Under the pieces are notes generated by a model that was not told the DNA's origin, did not search any database, and worked only from the letters and a program-made list of their open reading frames with translations. 9,482 nucleotides of DNA, taken from NCBI GenBank assembly GCA_026417275.1, contig JAOADO010000048.1:423-9904 (forward strand), in the 5' to 3' direction. Shown in pieces: positions 1 through 6,189 of this stretch. Within the stretch, counting starts at the first letter, position 1. Each line of letters opens with the position of its first letter. This DNA is from Verrucomicrobiia bacterium. GTDB lineage: Bacteria; Verrucomicrobiota; Verrucomicrobiae; Limisphaerales; JAKPVM01. A program made the position numbers and the translations under genes.

Positions 1-59
1 GTCAGAGACGCGGAATTACCAGGTTTGCCTTAAAAACTTACCCCGAACCGCGCAGATAA
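1..59 (+). CDS. ExbD/TolR-like protein, C-terminal end only (partial)
   Basis: The window opens inside a gene that ends at the TAA at 57-59. Read in the frame starting at base 3, the last residues are QRRGITRFALKTYPEPRR. The pattern of a short basic stretch, GIT, a hydrophobic strand and KT matches the C-terminal end of ExbD/TolR proteins, the inner-membrane proton-channel partners of ExbB/TolQ that energise TonB or TolA. The position just before a TonB/TolA-like gene and tolB is where tolR/exbD sits in Tol-Pal operons. Only about 18 residues are visible, so the call rests on a short motif plus context. Another frame also ends early (TAA at 31-33), but its peptide looks like no ExbD end. Confidence 0.6.
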   Translation, partial: QRRGITRFALKTYPEPRR

Positions 60-89
60 TTTGCATTATCTGACAAAAGAACAACAACT

Positions 90-1007
90 GTGGAAAAAAT
101 ATTTAAAAAATGCGTTTTTGGCTCAACCCTTGCTCACATCGGGCTGATAGCGATTGTTGTTCTCTTTGCCGGTTTTACCAGAAAATCTGACGACTTTGAA
201 TCGTTTAAACCAATTACAATCATGAATCTCGACAATGTGATTGTAACGGATGGACCCACACGCGGTGGGGGTAGCGGCTCCCTGCCGCCGGTAATAACCC
301 CGCCTGCGCCTAAACCGATTCAGCAACAACCGCAACCCCCTCAACCACAGACTCAACCCCAATCACGACAAAAATCTGAAGAACAAAAAACAGAGGAATC
401 ACCCATTCCAAAGCCAGAACCTGCGCCAAAAAACAAAAACACATCCACTTCAGACGATTCACATGAAGAAACATCACTGGACGGCAAATTACCATCCAGA
501 AACCGTTCAACCGGAATAAAAATAAGCACAAACCTTGTTGTTAGGAAAAACGGGTCCACCTCTGGCAAAGGCGCAAAAAACACAACCACCGCATCTGCTG
601 CAACAGGCAAACTTGCGCAAGAATTCAACTCTGCCATCAAAAACATTGGCGCTGGATTATCCAGCGGCGGACTCCACATGAACGATGTCCCCGGCTTCGG
701 CGGAGGTGGTCCAGCAATGGTAAACTACACACAGTTAATTATGAGCATATTCGACCGCGCCTGGATTCCCCCTACTGAAATAACAGACGAAAACATGGTC
801 GCCGAAGTCCGCATCATTATTCACCGCTCCGGAAAAGTAACTTCGGCAAGAATAATAAAACGCTCCGGAAACGCCGCCATGGACGCATCTGTGATGAGGG
901 CACTGGAAAGCGTAACATCTGTTCCAGCATTTCCAGCAGAAGCGCGTGATTTCGAAAGAACTTTTGTGATAGAATTTAATCTTAAAGCAAAACTTGCTCG
1001 CGGATAA
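90..1007 (+). CDS. TonB/TolA-like energy transducer (TonB C-terminal domain)
   Basis: This 305-residue protein has the three-part build of TonB/TolA. One N-terminal transmembrane helix spans about residues 8-29 and carries a Ser-x3-His pair (S12, H16), as in the helix that TonB and TolA use to contact ExbB/ExbD or TolQ/TolR. A long periplasmic linker follows: Pro/Gln-rich at about 66-92, then Ser/Thr/Lys-rich to about 175. The C-terminal domain (about 213-299) is of TonB type, including the stretch WIPPTEI, the strand VAEVRIIIHRSGKV, and a later SVMRALES helix. The start is GTG at 90, the only usable start in frame between the preceding stop at 57-59 and the membrane helix. It lies 30 bp after the ExbD/TolR-like gene and 46 bp before tolB, so it probably does the TolA job of pulling on TolB/Pal. 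A role in outer-membrane receptor energisation cannot be excluded. Confidence 0.85.
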   Translation: MEKIFKKCVFGSTLAHIGLIAIVVLFAGFTRKSDDFESFKPITIMNLDNVIVTDGPTRGGGSGSLPPVITPPAPKPIQQQPQPPQPQTQPQSRQKSEEQKTEESPIPKPEPAPKNKNTSTSDDSHEETSLDGKLPSRNRSTGIKISTNLVVRKNGSTSGKGAKNTTTASAATGKLAQEFNSAIKNIGAGLSSGGLHMNDVPGFGGGGPAMVNYTQLIMSIFDRAWIPPTEITDENMVAEVRIIIHRSGKVTSARIIKRSGNAAMDASVMRALESVTSVPAFPAEARDFERTFVIEFNLKAKLARG

Positions 1008-1053
1008 TCAAACAATTAAGAAATGTGATAATTTAATGATTGCAATGATAAAA

Positions 1054-2217
1054 ATGAAAAAAACAATATTAAATTTACTGGTAATATTAAGCGGATGGGT
1101 ATTGCTTGCCCAGACCGACCAATCCAAAATTGTTATCGAAAAATGGGCTGACCCAACAAAAGAAGTCCCGATTTCAATAAAAGGTTTTTCTGGAGAAGTT
1201 GCCGCTATTCTAAAATTCGACCTCGAAGTCATGGGTTGCAAAGTCGTCCCCGAAGAATCCGCCTCTTACAACGTAGAAGGCAGTAACAACGGCAACGTGC
1301 AGGGGCGACTCTTTGTTGGAAAAACCAGAAATCAACTGATTGGCAAATCTTACACCGGCGGCACACTTCGCTCACAGACTCACGCCTTTGCAGACGATGT
1401 AATCTTTGCAATCACCGGCATTAAAGGTATTGCGCAGACAAAAATCGCATTCAAAGGCGACCTCGGCTCAACAAGCGAAATCTTTATATCCGATTATGAT
1501 GGATATAACCCAATACAAATAACAAAAGACAACTCTATTTCCGCCGCGCCCAGCTGGATTCCAGGAAAATTTGCCCTCGTCTACAACTCCTATAAATCTG
1601 GATTTCCCGATATCTATTCTCACGACCTTGGAAGCGGCATCCGAAAAGTAATAGCAAAATACTCCGGTTCCAACATCTCTCCAGCCGTTTCTCCAGATGG
1701 AACGCGCGTTGCGATGATTTTAAGCAAAGGCGGAAGCCCCAACCTCTATGTGGCAAACATTGACGGCTCCGGTCTCCAACGACTCACCACAACACGCGAA
1801 GGAGAATCCTCGCCGTGCTGGTCGCCAGACGGCAAGACAATCTGCTTTACTTCGCGCGCCGGCGGGTCTGCTGCGCTCTATACAATTCCCTCAACCGGCG
1901 GTCAGATGAAACGCCTGCAAACAATAGGCGCCGTGAACGCAACCGAACCAGATTGGTCTCCAGACGGCTCAATGATTGCTTTTACAGCTCAAATGGGCGG
2001 ATTTCAAATTTGCGTTGTTCCATCCACAGGCGGAGAAGCCAAAATTCTTGCTGCAGGCGCAGACCCATCATGGGCTCCAAATTCCAGAACAATTATCTTT
2101 ACCCGAAACGCCGGCAAAGGAGTTCGTTCATTATCTTTGATTGACATTTACACAAAACAGATAAAGGATTGTCATAGGCTTTCAGCAAGTTGTTCCCAAC
2201 CATGTTGGGCAAAATAA
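1054..2217 (+). CDS. tolB: Tol-Pal system periplasmic beta-propeller protein TolB
   Basis: TolB is the periplasmic protein that binds Pal and the TolA/TonB-like C-terminal domain. From the ATG at 1054 it is 387 residues. A signal peptide (MKKTILNLLVILSGWVLLAQ) precedes a segment, IVIEKWADPTKEV, matching the N-terminal TolB box. The mixed alpha/beta N-terminal domain ends in ITGIKGIAQTKIAF, close to the well-known LTGIKGAFRTRIAY pattern. The rest is a propeller with repeated PD40/WD40-like blade signatures (SPDGTRVAMI, SPDGKTICF, SPDGSMIAF, APNSRTIIF). The open frame extends up to a TTG at 994 inside the upstream gene, and ATGs at 1036, 1045 and 1054 are all possible. I chose 1054 because it gives a standard signal peptide. 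Three cysteines fall in the last 15 residues, unusual for this region. No Shine-Dalgarno sequence is visible. Confidence 0.93.
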   Translation: MKKTILNLLVILSGWVLLAQTDQSKIVIEKWADPTKEVPISIKGFSGEVAAILKFDLEVMGCKVVPEESASYNVEGSNNGNVQGRLFVGKTRNQLIGKSYTGGTLRSQTHAFADDVIFAITGIKGIAQTKIAFKGDLGSTSEIFISDYDGYNPIQITKDNSISAAPSWIPGKFALVYNSYKSGFPDIYSHDLGSGIRKVIAKYSGSNISPAVSPDGTRVAMILSKGGSPNLYVANIDGSGLQRLTTTREGESSPCWSPDGKTICFTSRAGGSAALYTIPSTGGQMKRLQTIGAVNATEPDWSPDGSMIAFTAQMGGFQICVVPSTGGEAKILAAGADPSWAPNSRTIIFTRNAGKGVRSLSLIDIYTKQIKDCHRLSASCSQPCWAK

Positions 2218-2234
2218 CAGAAATTGAACGTAAA

Positions 2235-2849
2235 ATGAAAACAACGACATTAAAATTGCTCGTAGTAGTGTTAGCTGTGGCAACGATTGCAACCGCCTGC
2301 AAACGCAAACCCCAGCCGCCGCTCACATATATCCCCGGCATTTCAAAACCGATTACAAACGAACTCTCCGGCTTCGATAAAGAAGGCATTGCAAAAATGG
2401 ACACGGATAAAACAACCGCTGTTCCACTACAACCTGAAAAGACAACCAGCGATAACGTGCCGCTTTCAAACCGAGACCTCATCGAAGGCATGATACCCGA
2501 CCGCGACACATTCAAAGCAAACACAGTTTACTTTGATTTTGACCGCTCAACTATCAAACAAAGCGAAAAAAGCAAGATTGATGGAGTGGCAAAAACCTTA
2601 AAATCAAAACCAGGAACAAAAGTTCAAATCGAAGGACATTGCGATGAACGCGGCACAGAAGAATACAACCGCGCCCTCGGCGAACGCCGCGCCCTCTCAG
2701 TTCGCGAATATTTAATAAACACAGGCATCTCTGCAGACAGAATCTTCACCATAAGTTATGGCGAAGACAAACCAGTGGACCCAGCACACAATGAAGCCGC
2801 ATGGGCTAAAAATAGAAGGGCAGAATTCATCCTTTTATTGCCAAAATAA
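2235..2849 (+). CDS. pal: Peptidoglycan-associated outer-membrane lipoprotein Pal (first copy)
   Basis: Pal anchors the outer membrane to peptidoglycan and binds TolB. From the ATG at 2235 the product is 204 residues. A basic and hydrophobic signal sequence ends in TIATAC, with the lipidated cysteine at residue 22; Ala at the -3 position is slightly off the usual Leu. A spacer of about 70 residues follows. The C-terminal OmpA-type domain (about 90-203) shows VYFDFDRSTI, EGHCDERGTEEYN, LGERRAL, ISYGEDKP and AWAKNRRAEF. The Asp and Arg that hold diaminopimelate in this fold are D137 and R152. A TTG at 2190 would add 15 residues before the signal peptide and is unlikely. The gene starts 17 bp after tolB, has no Shine-Dalgarno sequence, and is followed by a close paralogue. 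Confidence 0.92.
   Translation: MKTTTLKLLVVVLAVATIATACKRKPQPPLTYIPGISKPITNELSGFDKEGIAKMDTDKTTAVPLQPEKTTSDNVPLSNRDLIEGMIPDRDTFKANTVYFDFDRSTIKQSEKSKIDGVAKTLKSKPGTKVQIEGHCDERGTEEYNRALGERRALSVREYLINTGISADRIFTISYGEDKPVDPAHNEAAWAKNRRAEFILLLPK
2631..2674 (+). repeat. 44-bp perfect direct repeat, copy 1 (in pal)
   Basis: This stretch, encoding the EGHCDERGTEEYNRA part of the OmpA domain, is identical base for base to 3320-3363 in the second pal gene, offset by 689 bp. The bases on both flanks differ. Confidence 0.95.
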
Positions 2850-2858
2850 ATTTATTGT

Positions 2859-2886
2859 TTGACGCATTTTATAAAAAGCATATAAA
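2859..2886 (+). promoter_or_regulatory. Candidate sigma70-type promoter for the second pal gene
   Basis: TTGACG at 2859-2864 and TATAAA at 2881-2886 each match the consensus at five of six positions, with a 16-bp spacer, inside the 56-bp AT-rich gap between the two pal genes. A transcript from about 2893 would have only about 12 bases before the ATG at 2906. The AT-richness of the gap means such matches can arise by chance. Confidence 0.45.
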
Positions 2887-2905
2887 AATCCATAATTATT
2901 AAAAA

Positions 2906-3541
2906 ATGAAAATGAAAAATATAAATTTAATAATTTCTGTCGTTGTCGCTGCTGGAATTATTTTGGGCTCAACAGGTTGCAAAAGCACCAAAAAACAACC
3001 CACCGTGACACAGTTGCCATCTGGTGCAGGAACAGGTGGGACAGGCACTGCCGGAACAGGAACCGGAACTGGCATCGAAACCACAACACCAATTACCCAA
3101 CCTCCGCAACCTGGCTCAGAAGGTCTTAAACCACCACAGAATCCTGGCGACCTTCCAGACCCAGATGGACTTAAAAACATGACCCCGGACAGAGAATTTT
3201 TCAAAGCCCAGACCGTCTACTTCGACTTCGACAGCTCCGCTATAAAAACCGCAGAAAAAAGCAAAATTGACTTTGTGGCTAATTTTCTCAAGGGTAACGC
3301 CGACACCAAAATCCAGGTTGAAGGACATTGCGATGAACGCGGCACAGAAGAATACAACCGCGCTCTCGGCGAAAAACGCGCCCTCGCCATCCGCGAATAC
3401 CTTATCAACGCTGGCATTTCTGGCTCAAGAGTGTACACAATCAGTTTCGGAGAAGACAAACCTGCCGACCCGGGACACAACGAATCCGCCTGGGCAAAAA
3501 ACAGAAGAGGTGAATTTATCCTCTACCGCCCAAAAAAATAA
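2906..3541 (+). CDS. Second Pal-type OmpA-domain lipoprotein (tandem paralogue)
   Basis: This 211-residue lipoprotein has the same plan as the preceding Pal. The signal sequence ends in ILGSTGC with lipidated Cys25. A flexible linker contains a Gly/Thr run (about residues 39-56), then Pro-rich sequence to about 87. The OmpA-type domain (about 93-209) carries VYFDFDSSAI, EGHCDERGTEEYN, LGEKRAL, ISFGEDKP and AWAKNRRGEF. The peptidoglycan-binding Asp and Arg are kept (D143, R158). My hand alignment of the last 117 residues of copy one gives 86 identities, about 73%; the N-terminal halves share nothing clear. The gene lies 56 bp after the first copy and has its own promoter candidate. It may be a second TolB-binding Pal or a structural lipoprotein; sequence alone does not decide. 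Confidence 0.9.
   Translation: MKMKNINLIISVVVAAGIILGSTGCKSTKKQPTVTQLPSGAGTGGTGTAGTGTGTGIETTTPITQPPQPGSEGLKPPQNPGDLPDPDGLKNMTPDREFFKAQTVYFDFDSSAIKTAEKSKIDFVANFLKGNADTKIQVEGHCDERGTEEYNRALGEKRALAIREYLINAGISGSRVYTISFGEDKPADPGHNESAWAKNRRGEFILYRPKK
3320..3363 (+). repeat. 44-bp perfect direct repeat, copy 2 (in second pal gene)
   Basis: Second copy of the 44-bp repeat at 2631-2674, in the same reading frame. It covers the most conserved, peptidoglycan-contacting part of the OmpA domain. Confidence 0.95.
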
Positions 3542-3605
3542 CTAACAAATTGAACAAATTTACAACTTTCTCCATCTAAGTTCAGTATTGAGATGCAGTT
3601 TATTT

Positions 3606-3634
3606 TTTACTTTGTAGTATTAAAGATTTATAAT
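3606..3634 (+). promoter_or_regulatory. Candidate promoter for tatA-tatC
   Basis: An exact TATAAT at 3629-3634 lies 17 bp after TTTACT (3606-3611, four of six matches to TTGACA) in the 109-bp gap between the second pal gene and tatA. Transcription would begin near 3641, about 10 bases before the first tatA ATG or 31 before the later ATG at 3672. The rest of the gap holds only weak AT-rich inverted repeats and no clear terminator. Confidence 0.5.
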
Positions 3635-3650
3635 TCCTTAGAATGACGAT

Positions 3651-3917
3651 ATGAAAATAATGATGTTAGCAATGTTAGGCTGGCCAGAAATTGTGGCTAT
3701 CCTTGTTATTGTCCTCATCCTTTTTGGAGCTAAAAAAGTTCCCGAATTGATGAAAGGACTTGGACAAGGCATTAAAGAATTCAAAAAAGCATCCCGCGAA
3801 GTTCAAGAAGAAATTCAGCGCGAAATTGAGTCTGAACCGCCACCACCCAAAGAACCACAAAAAAAGGCTAACAATAATAGCCAAGCTGAACCCCAAAAAC
3901 CATCTGAAAAAGCTTAA
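3651..3917 (+). CDS. tatA: Sec-independent protein translocase subunit TatA
   Basis: TatA oligomerises to make the passage for folded proteins carrying twin-arginine signal peptides. The 88-residue product shows a short N-terminal tail, one membrane helix (about 11-26), the FG hinge (F25-G26) and KKVPEL, then the [12 protein letters not shown] amphipathic helix and a charged helix to about 60. The tail is Pro/Lys-rich. ATGs at 3651, 3660, 3663 and 3672 are all in frame. The last gives MLGWPE, the commonest look for this family, so the true protein may be up to seven residues shorter. tatC follows 38 bp later. No tatB is visible, so TatA may also do the TatB job, as in minimal TatAC systems. 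Confidence 0.92.
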   Translation: MKIMMLAMLGWPEIVAILVIVLILFGAKKVPELMKGLGQGIKEFKKASREVQEEIQREIESEPPPPKEPQKKANNNSQAEPQKPSEKA

Positions 3918-3955
3918 TAGCGATTTCTTCGAATTTTTCAGACTTGGATTGACTG

Positions 3956-5419
3956 ATGGGGAAAGAATCTGAGGCTTCTCATTTTCATGGGAATAACCAA
4001 CAGAGCCAGCCAAATGCGGATGGCTTGGAACAAGCCATTTCACAAAAAAATTCCACTGAATCGAATAATGGCATTCAATCAGATAAAACAGCCCCCGATT
4101 CTGAACAATTAGACACTCCTCAGATACAAACCCCATTTAATTTTGAGACCACTCAGACTCAATCCACTCCTGACCCACAACAAAATCGCAAAGAAGAAAA
4201 CCCAGAATATCAACAACCAGACGCAGAACAAAAAACATCCGCAGATACAAATCAGGAAATTTCCCCATACAGCCCGGAATATCAACCACCAGATTATTAT
4301 TCACAACAGGAATACGGCTCAACAGCCTCAACACAAACAGAATCAGACACTTACAAACACGACTCTACCGATTCTGAAAACTCCGATACCCCTTCCAGTA
4401 ATAACGACTCCGGCGGGGAGCCCCCTGAAAATTCAGACACTAACAGCGAAGAAGATGAAGAAGGCGGTGGACCAGTCAAACCATTCCTCGAACATTTGGA
4501 AGACCTAAGATGGACCCTTGTTAAATCTGTAACCGCTGTTCTTCTAGGCATGCTGATTTGCCTGGCGGCTGGACACTACCTTGTTGCATTCCTGATGTGG
4601 CCTCTGGACATGGCTGAAAGAGTATTCATTTCCTCAAAATCAGAGGTTGCTGTTATGATTGGGACAAACGTCATCGCCAGGGGAAACACAGAAAACCTTG
4701 GAATCCAATCCGTTTTCGGCTCAAATACCCCTCCTGCTCTACAAATTGTCCCTATCCAATTCGGTACCAATACCATTCTTGCCATGCAACCAGTTACAAA
4801 CAAAGACATCATTCCACCCCAAAAAATGGTTGTCATAAAAAACTACAGCCCAATCGAAGGCATCATGGTTGCATTAAAACTGGCTCTCTTCGGCGGTCTG
4901 GTTGTCTCCTTCCCGTTTGTGATGTTTTTCATCGGACAATTTATCCTGCCTGCCCTCCATGTGCATGAAAAAAAGATTCTGTTTAAAACAGTCGGATTCA
5001 GCGGCGGACTTTTTCTCTTAGGCGTTTTATTCTGTTATTTCATTGTAGTCGTATTTGCTCTTGGCGCCACAGTCCAATTCTCCCAGTGGCTTGGTTTTGG
5101 AGCAGACGAATGGCGAGCCGACGCTTATCTAAGCTTTGTAGTAAAATTCATGCTCGGTATGGGGCTTGCCTTCCAAATGCCTGTAATTATCCTTCTGCTG
5201 GTAAAAATTGGACTACTCGATTACGAAAAACTTAAAAACTTCCGAACTTACGCCTTTGTGGCAAACCTCGTTATCTCCGCCGTAGTAACCCCATCCGGCG
5301 ACCCATTCACAATGCTTGCCATGGCTCTGCCCCTGCATGCATTATACGAAATTAGCACTCTGATTGCCTGGATTTGGCACCGCCGCGAACTCAAAAAAGC
5401 CCAGCAAGAAAATAATTAA
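3956..5419 (+). CDS. tatC: TatC, Sec-independent translocase core subunit, with long acidic N-terminal extension
   Basis: TatC is the six-helix membrane protein that recognises twin-arginine signal peptides. The TatC core starts near residue 174 with PFLEHLEDLRWTL (family pattern HLxELR). Helices lie near 189-211, 303-327, 345-370, 391-417, 432-445 and 449-472. ALHVHEKK (E338) follows helix 2, and TPSGDPFT precedes helix 6. At 487 residues it is about twice the usual length. Residues 1-173 are hydrophilic, rich in Gln, Asn, Ser, Thr, Glu, Asp and Pro, with the short repeat PEYQQPD/PEYQPPD at 83 and 107. The first periplasmic loop (about 217-300) is also much longer than in E. coli TatC. No ATG occurs in frame between 3956 and the first membrane helix, which supports the early start. 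Other variations are D183 in place of the usual Glu and Q407 at the helix-4 site that is Glu in E. coli. Confidence 0.93.
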   Translation: MGKESEASHFHGNNQQSQPNADGLEQAISQKNSTESNNGIQSDKTAPDSEQLDTPQIQTPFNFETTQTQSTPDPQQNRKEENPEYQQPDAEQKTSADTNQEISPYSPEYQPPDYYSQQEYGSTASTQTESDTYKHDSTDSENSDTPSSNNDSGGEPPENSDTNSEEDEEGGGPVKPFLEHLEDLRWTLVKSVTAVLLGMLICLAAGHYLVAFLMWPLDMAERVFISSKSEVAVMIGTNVIARGNTENLGIQSVFGSNTPPALQIVPIQFGTNTILAMQPVTNKDIIPPQKMVVIKNYSPIEGIMVALKLALFGGLVVSFPFVMFFIGQFILPALHVHEKKILFKTVGFSGGLFLLGVLFCYFIVVVFALGATVQFSQWLGFGADEWRADAYLSFVVKFMLGMGLAFQMPVIILLLVKIGLLDYEKLKNFRTYAFVANLVISAVVTPSGDPFTMLAMALPLHALYEISTLIAWIWHRRELKKAQQENN

Positions 5420-5458
5420 AAAACGCCTGATAAAACCGGCTTGAGCTAAAATCGGACT

Positions 5459-6169
5459 ATGGCTTTAGAAGAAAACCTTGAAATAGTAAGGCAGAGAATT
5501 AGAACGGCATGCGAAAGGTGTGGACGCAATCCTGAGTCCGTTACTCTGGTTGCCGTGGTTAAAGGACACCCACCAGAAGTTGTCAAACAAGCTTTTGAAT
5601 GCGGCGTCCGAATCTTTGCCGAAAACAAAGTTCAAGAAGCAAAGGCAAAAATTCCCCTCTGTCCATCTGGCATAACATGGCACCTTATCGGACACTTGCA
5701 GACAAATAAAGCGAAAGACGCCGTCCAATTGTTCGACATGATTCATAGCGTTGACAGCCTTAAACTCGCGGAAGAAATAAATAAACGCTCCCAACAAATC
5801 AGAAAAAAAATACCTGTCCTCCTTGAAATAAACGTATCTGGCGAACTATCAAAATTTGGCTATGCCCCCTCAATCCTCGCTGGTGAAATCAAAAAAATCG
5901 CAGAACTGCCATCTCTCGATATTCAAGGATTGATGACAATGGCTCCATTTGTAGACAACCCTGAATTAACGCGTCCATTTTTCAGAAAATTGCGCGAACT
6001 AAAAAACGAATACGAACAAATCCTCAATAAACCTTTGCCACATTTAAGCATGGGAATGACAAACGATTTTGAAATAGCTATTGAAGAAGGCGCCACCATG
6101 GTCAGAATTGGCACAGCAATCTTTGGCGAACGCTCTGGATGGAAATACTCCACACCACAAAATGACTGA
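5459..6169 (+). CDS. yggS: YggS/PLPBP family pyridoxal phosphate homeostasis protein
   Basis: This 236-residue protein matches the YggS/PLPBP family, single-domain TIM-barrel proteins that bind pyridoxal 5'-phosphate without a known enzymatic reaction and help balance vitamin B6 and amino acid pools in the cytoplasm. In order: [12 protein letters not shown], with the PLP-binding lysine at K35; [49 protein letters not shown]; and the phosphate-binding end [16 protein letters not shown] followed by [10 protein letters not shown]. Length is typical. It starts 39 bp after tatC and is probably co-transcribed. The 3' end faces a minus-strand gene with only 20 bp between the stop codons, and I see no clear terminator there. 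Confidence 0.93.
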   Translation: MALEENLEIVRQRIRTACERCGRNPESVTLVAVVKGHPPEVVKQAFECGVRIFAENKVQEAKAKIPLCPSGITWHLIGHLQTNKAKDAVQLFDMIHSVDSLKLAEEINKRSQQIRKKIPVLLEINVSGELSKFGYAPSILAGEIKKIAELPSLDIQGLMTMAPFVDNPELTRPFFRKLRELKNEYEQILNKPLPHLSMGMTNDFEIAIEEGATMVRIGTAIFGERSGWKYSTPQND

Positions 6170-6189
6170 CCTAAAAAGCTACAACCTGA

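Noticed and set aside
300..360. Pro/Gln codon run as a possible DNA tandem repeat or CRISPR-like array
   Set aside because: It is an in-frame low-complexity linker with no regular repeat unit or spacer structure.
353..679. Minus-strand open frame opposite the TonB-like gene
   Set aside because: It reads the complement of the low-complexity linker; there is no start context and no known pattern.
994..1053. Longer tolB from the TTG at 994
   Set aside because: It would put some 20 polar residues before the signal peptide and overlap the upstream gene; ATGs at 1036-1054 are better, and 1054 gives a standard signal sequence.
1815..2144. 109-codon open frame inside tolB
   Set aside because: It encodes an Arg/Asn-rich peptide with no recognisable pattern and lies fully inside the well-supported tolB frame; it is a shadow.
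2190..2234. Longer pal from the TTG at 2190
   Set aside because: It would overlap the end of tolB and bury the lipoprotein signal sequence behind 15 extra residues.
3542..3605. Terminator after the second pal gene
   Set aside because: TGAAC/GTTCA and AACTT/AAGTT inverted repeats exist, but they are short, AT-rich and not followed directly by a proper T-run.
4143..4508. 121-codon open frame in the TatC extension region
   Set aside because: It is an Asn/Gln/Lys/His-rich shadow of the low-complexity extension. The TatC frame continues without stops into the conserved core and is preferred.
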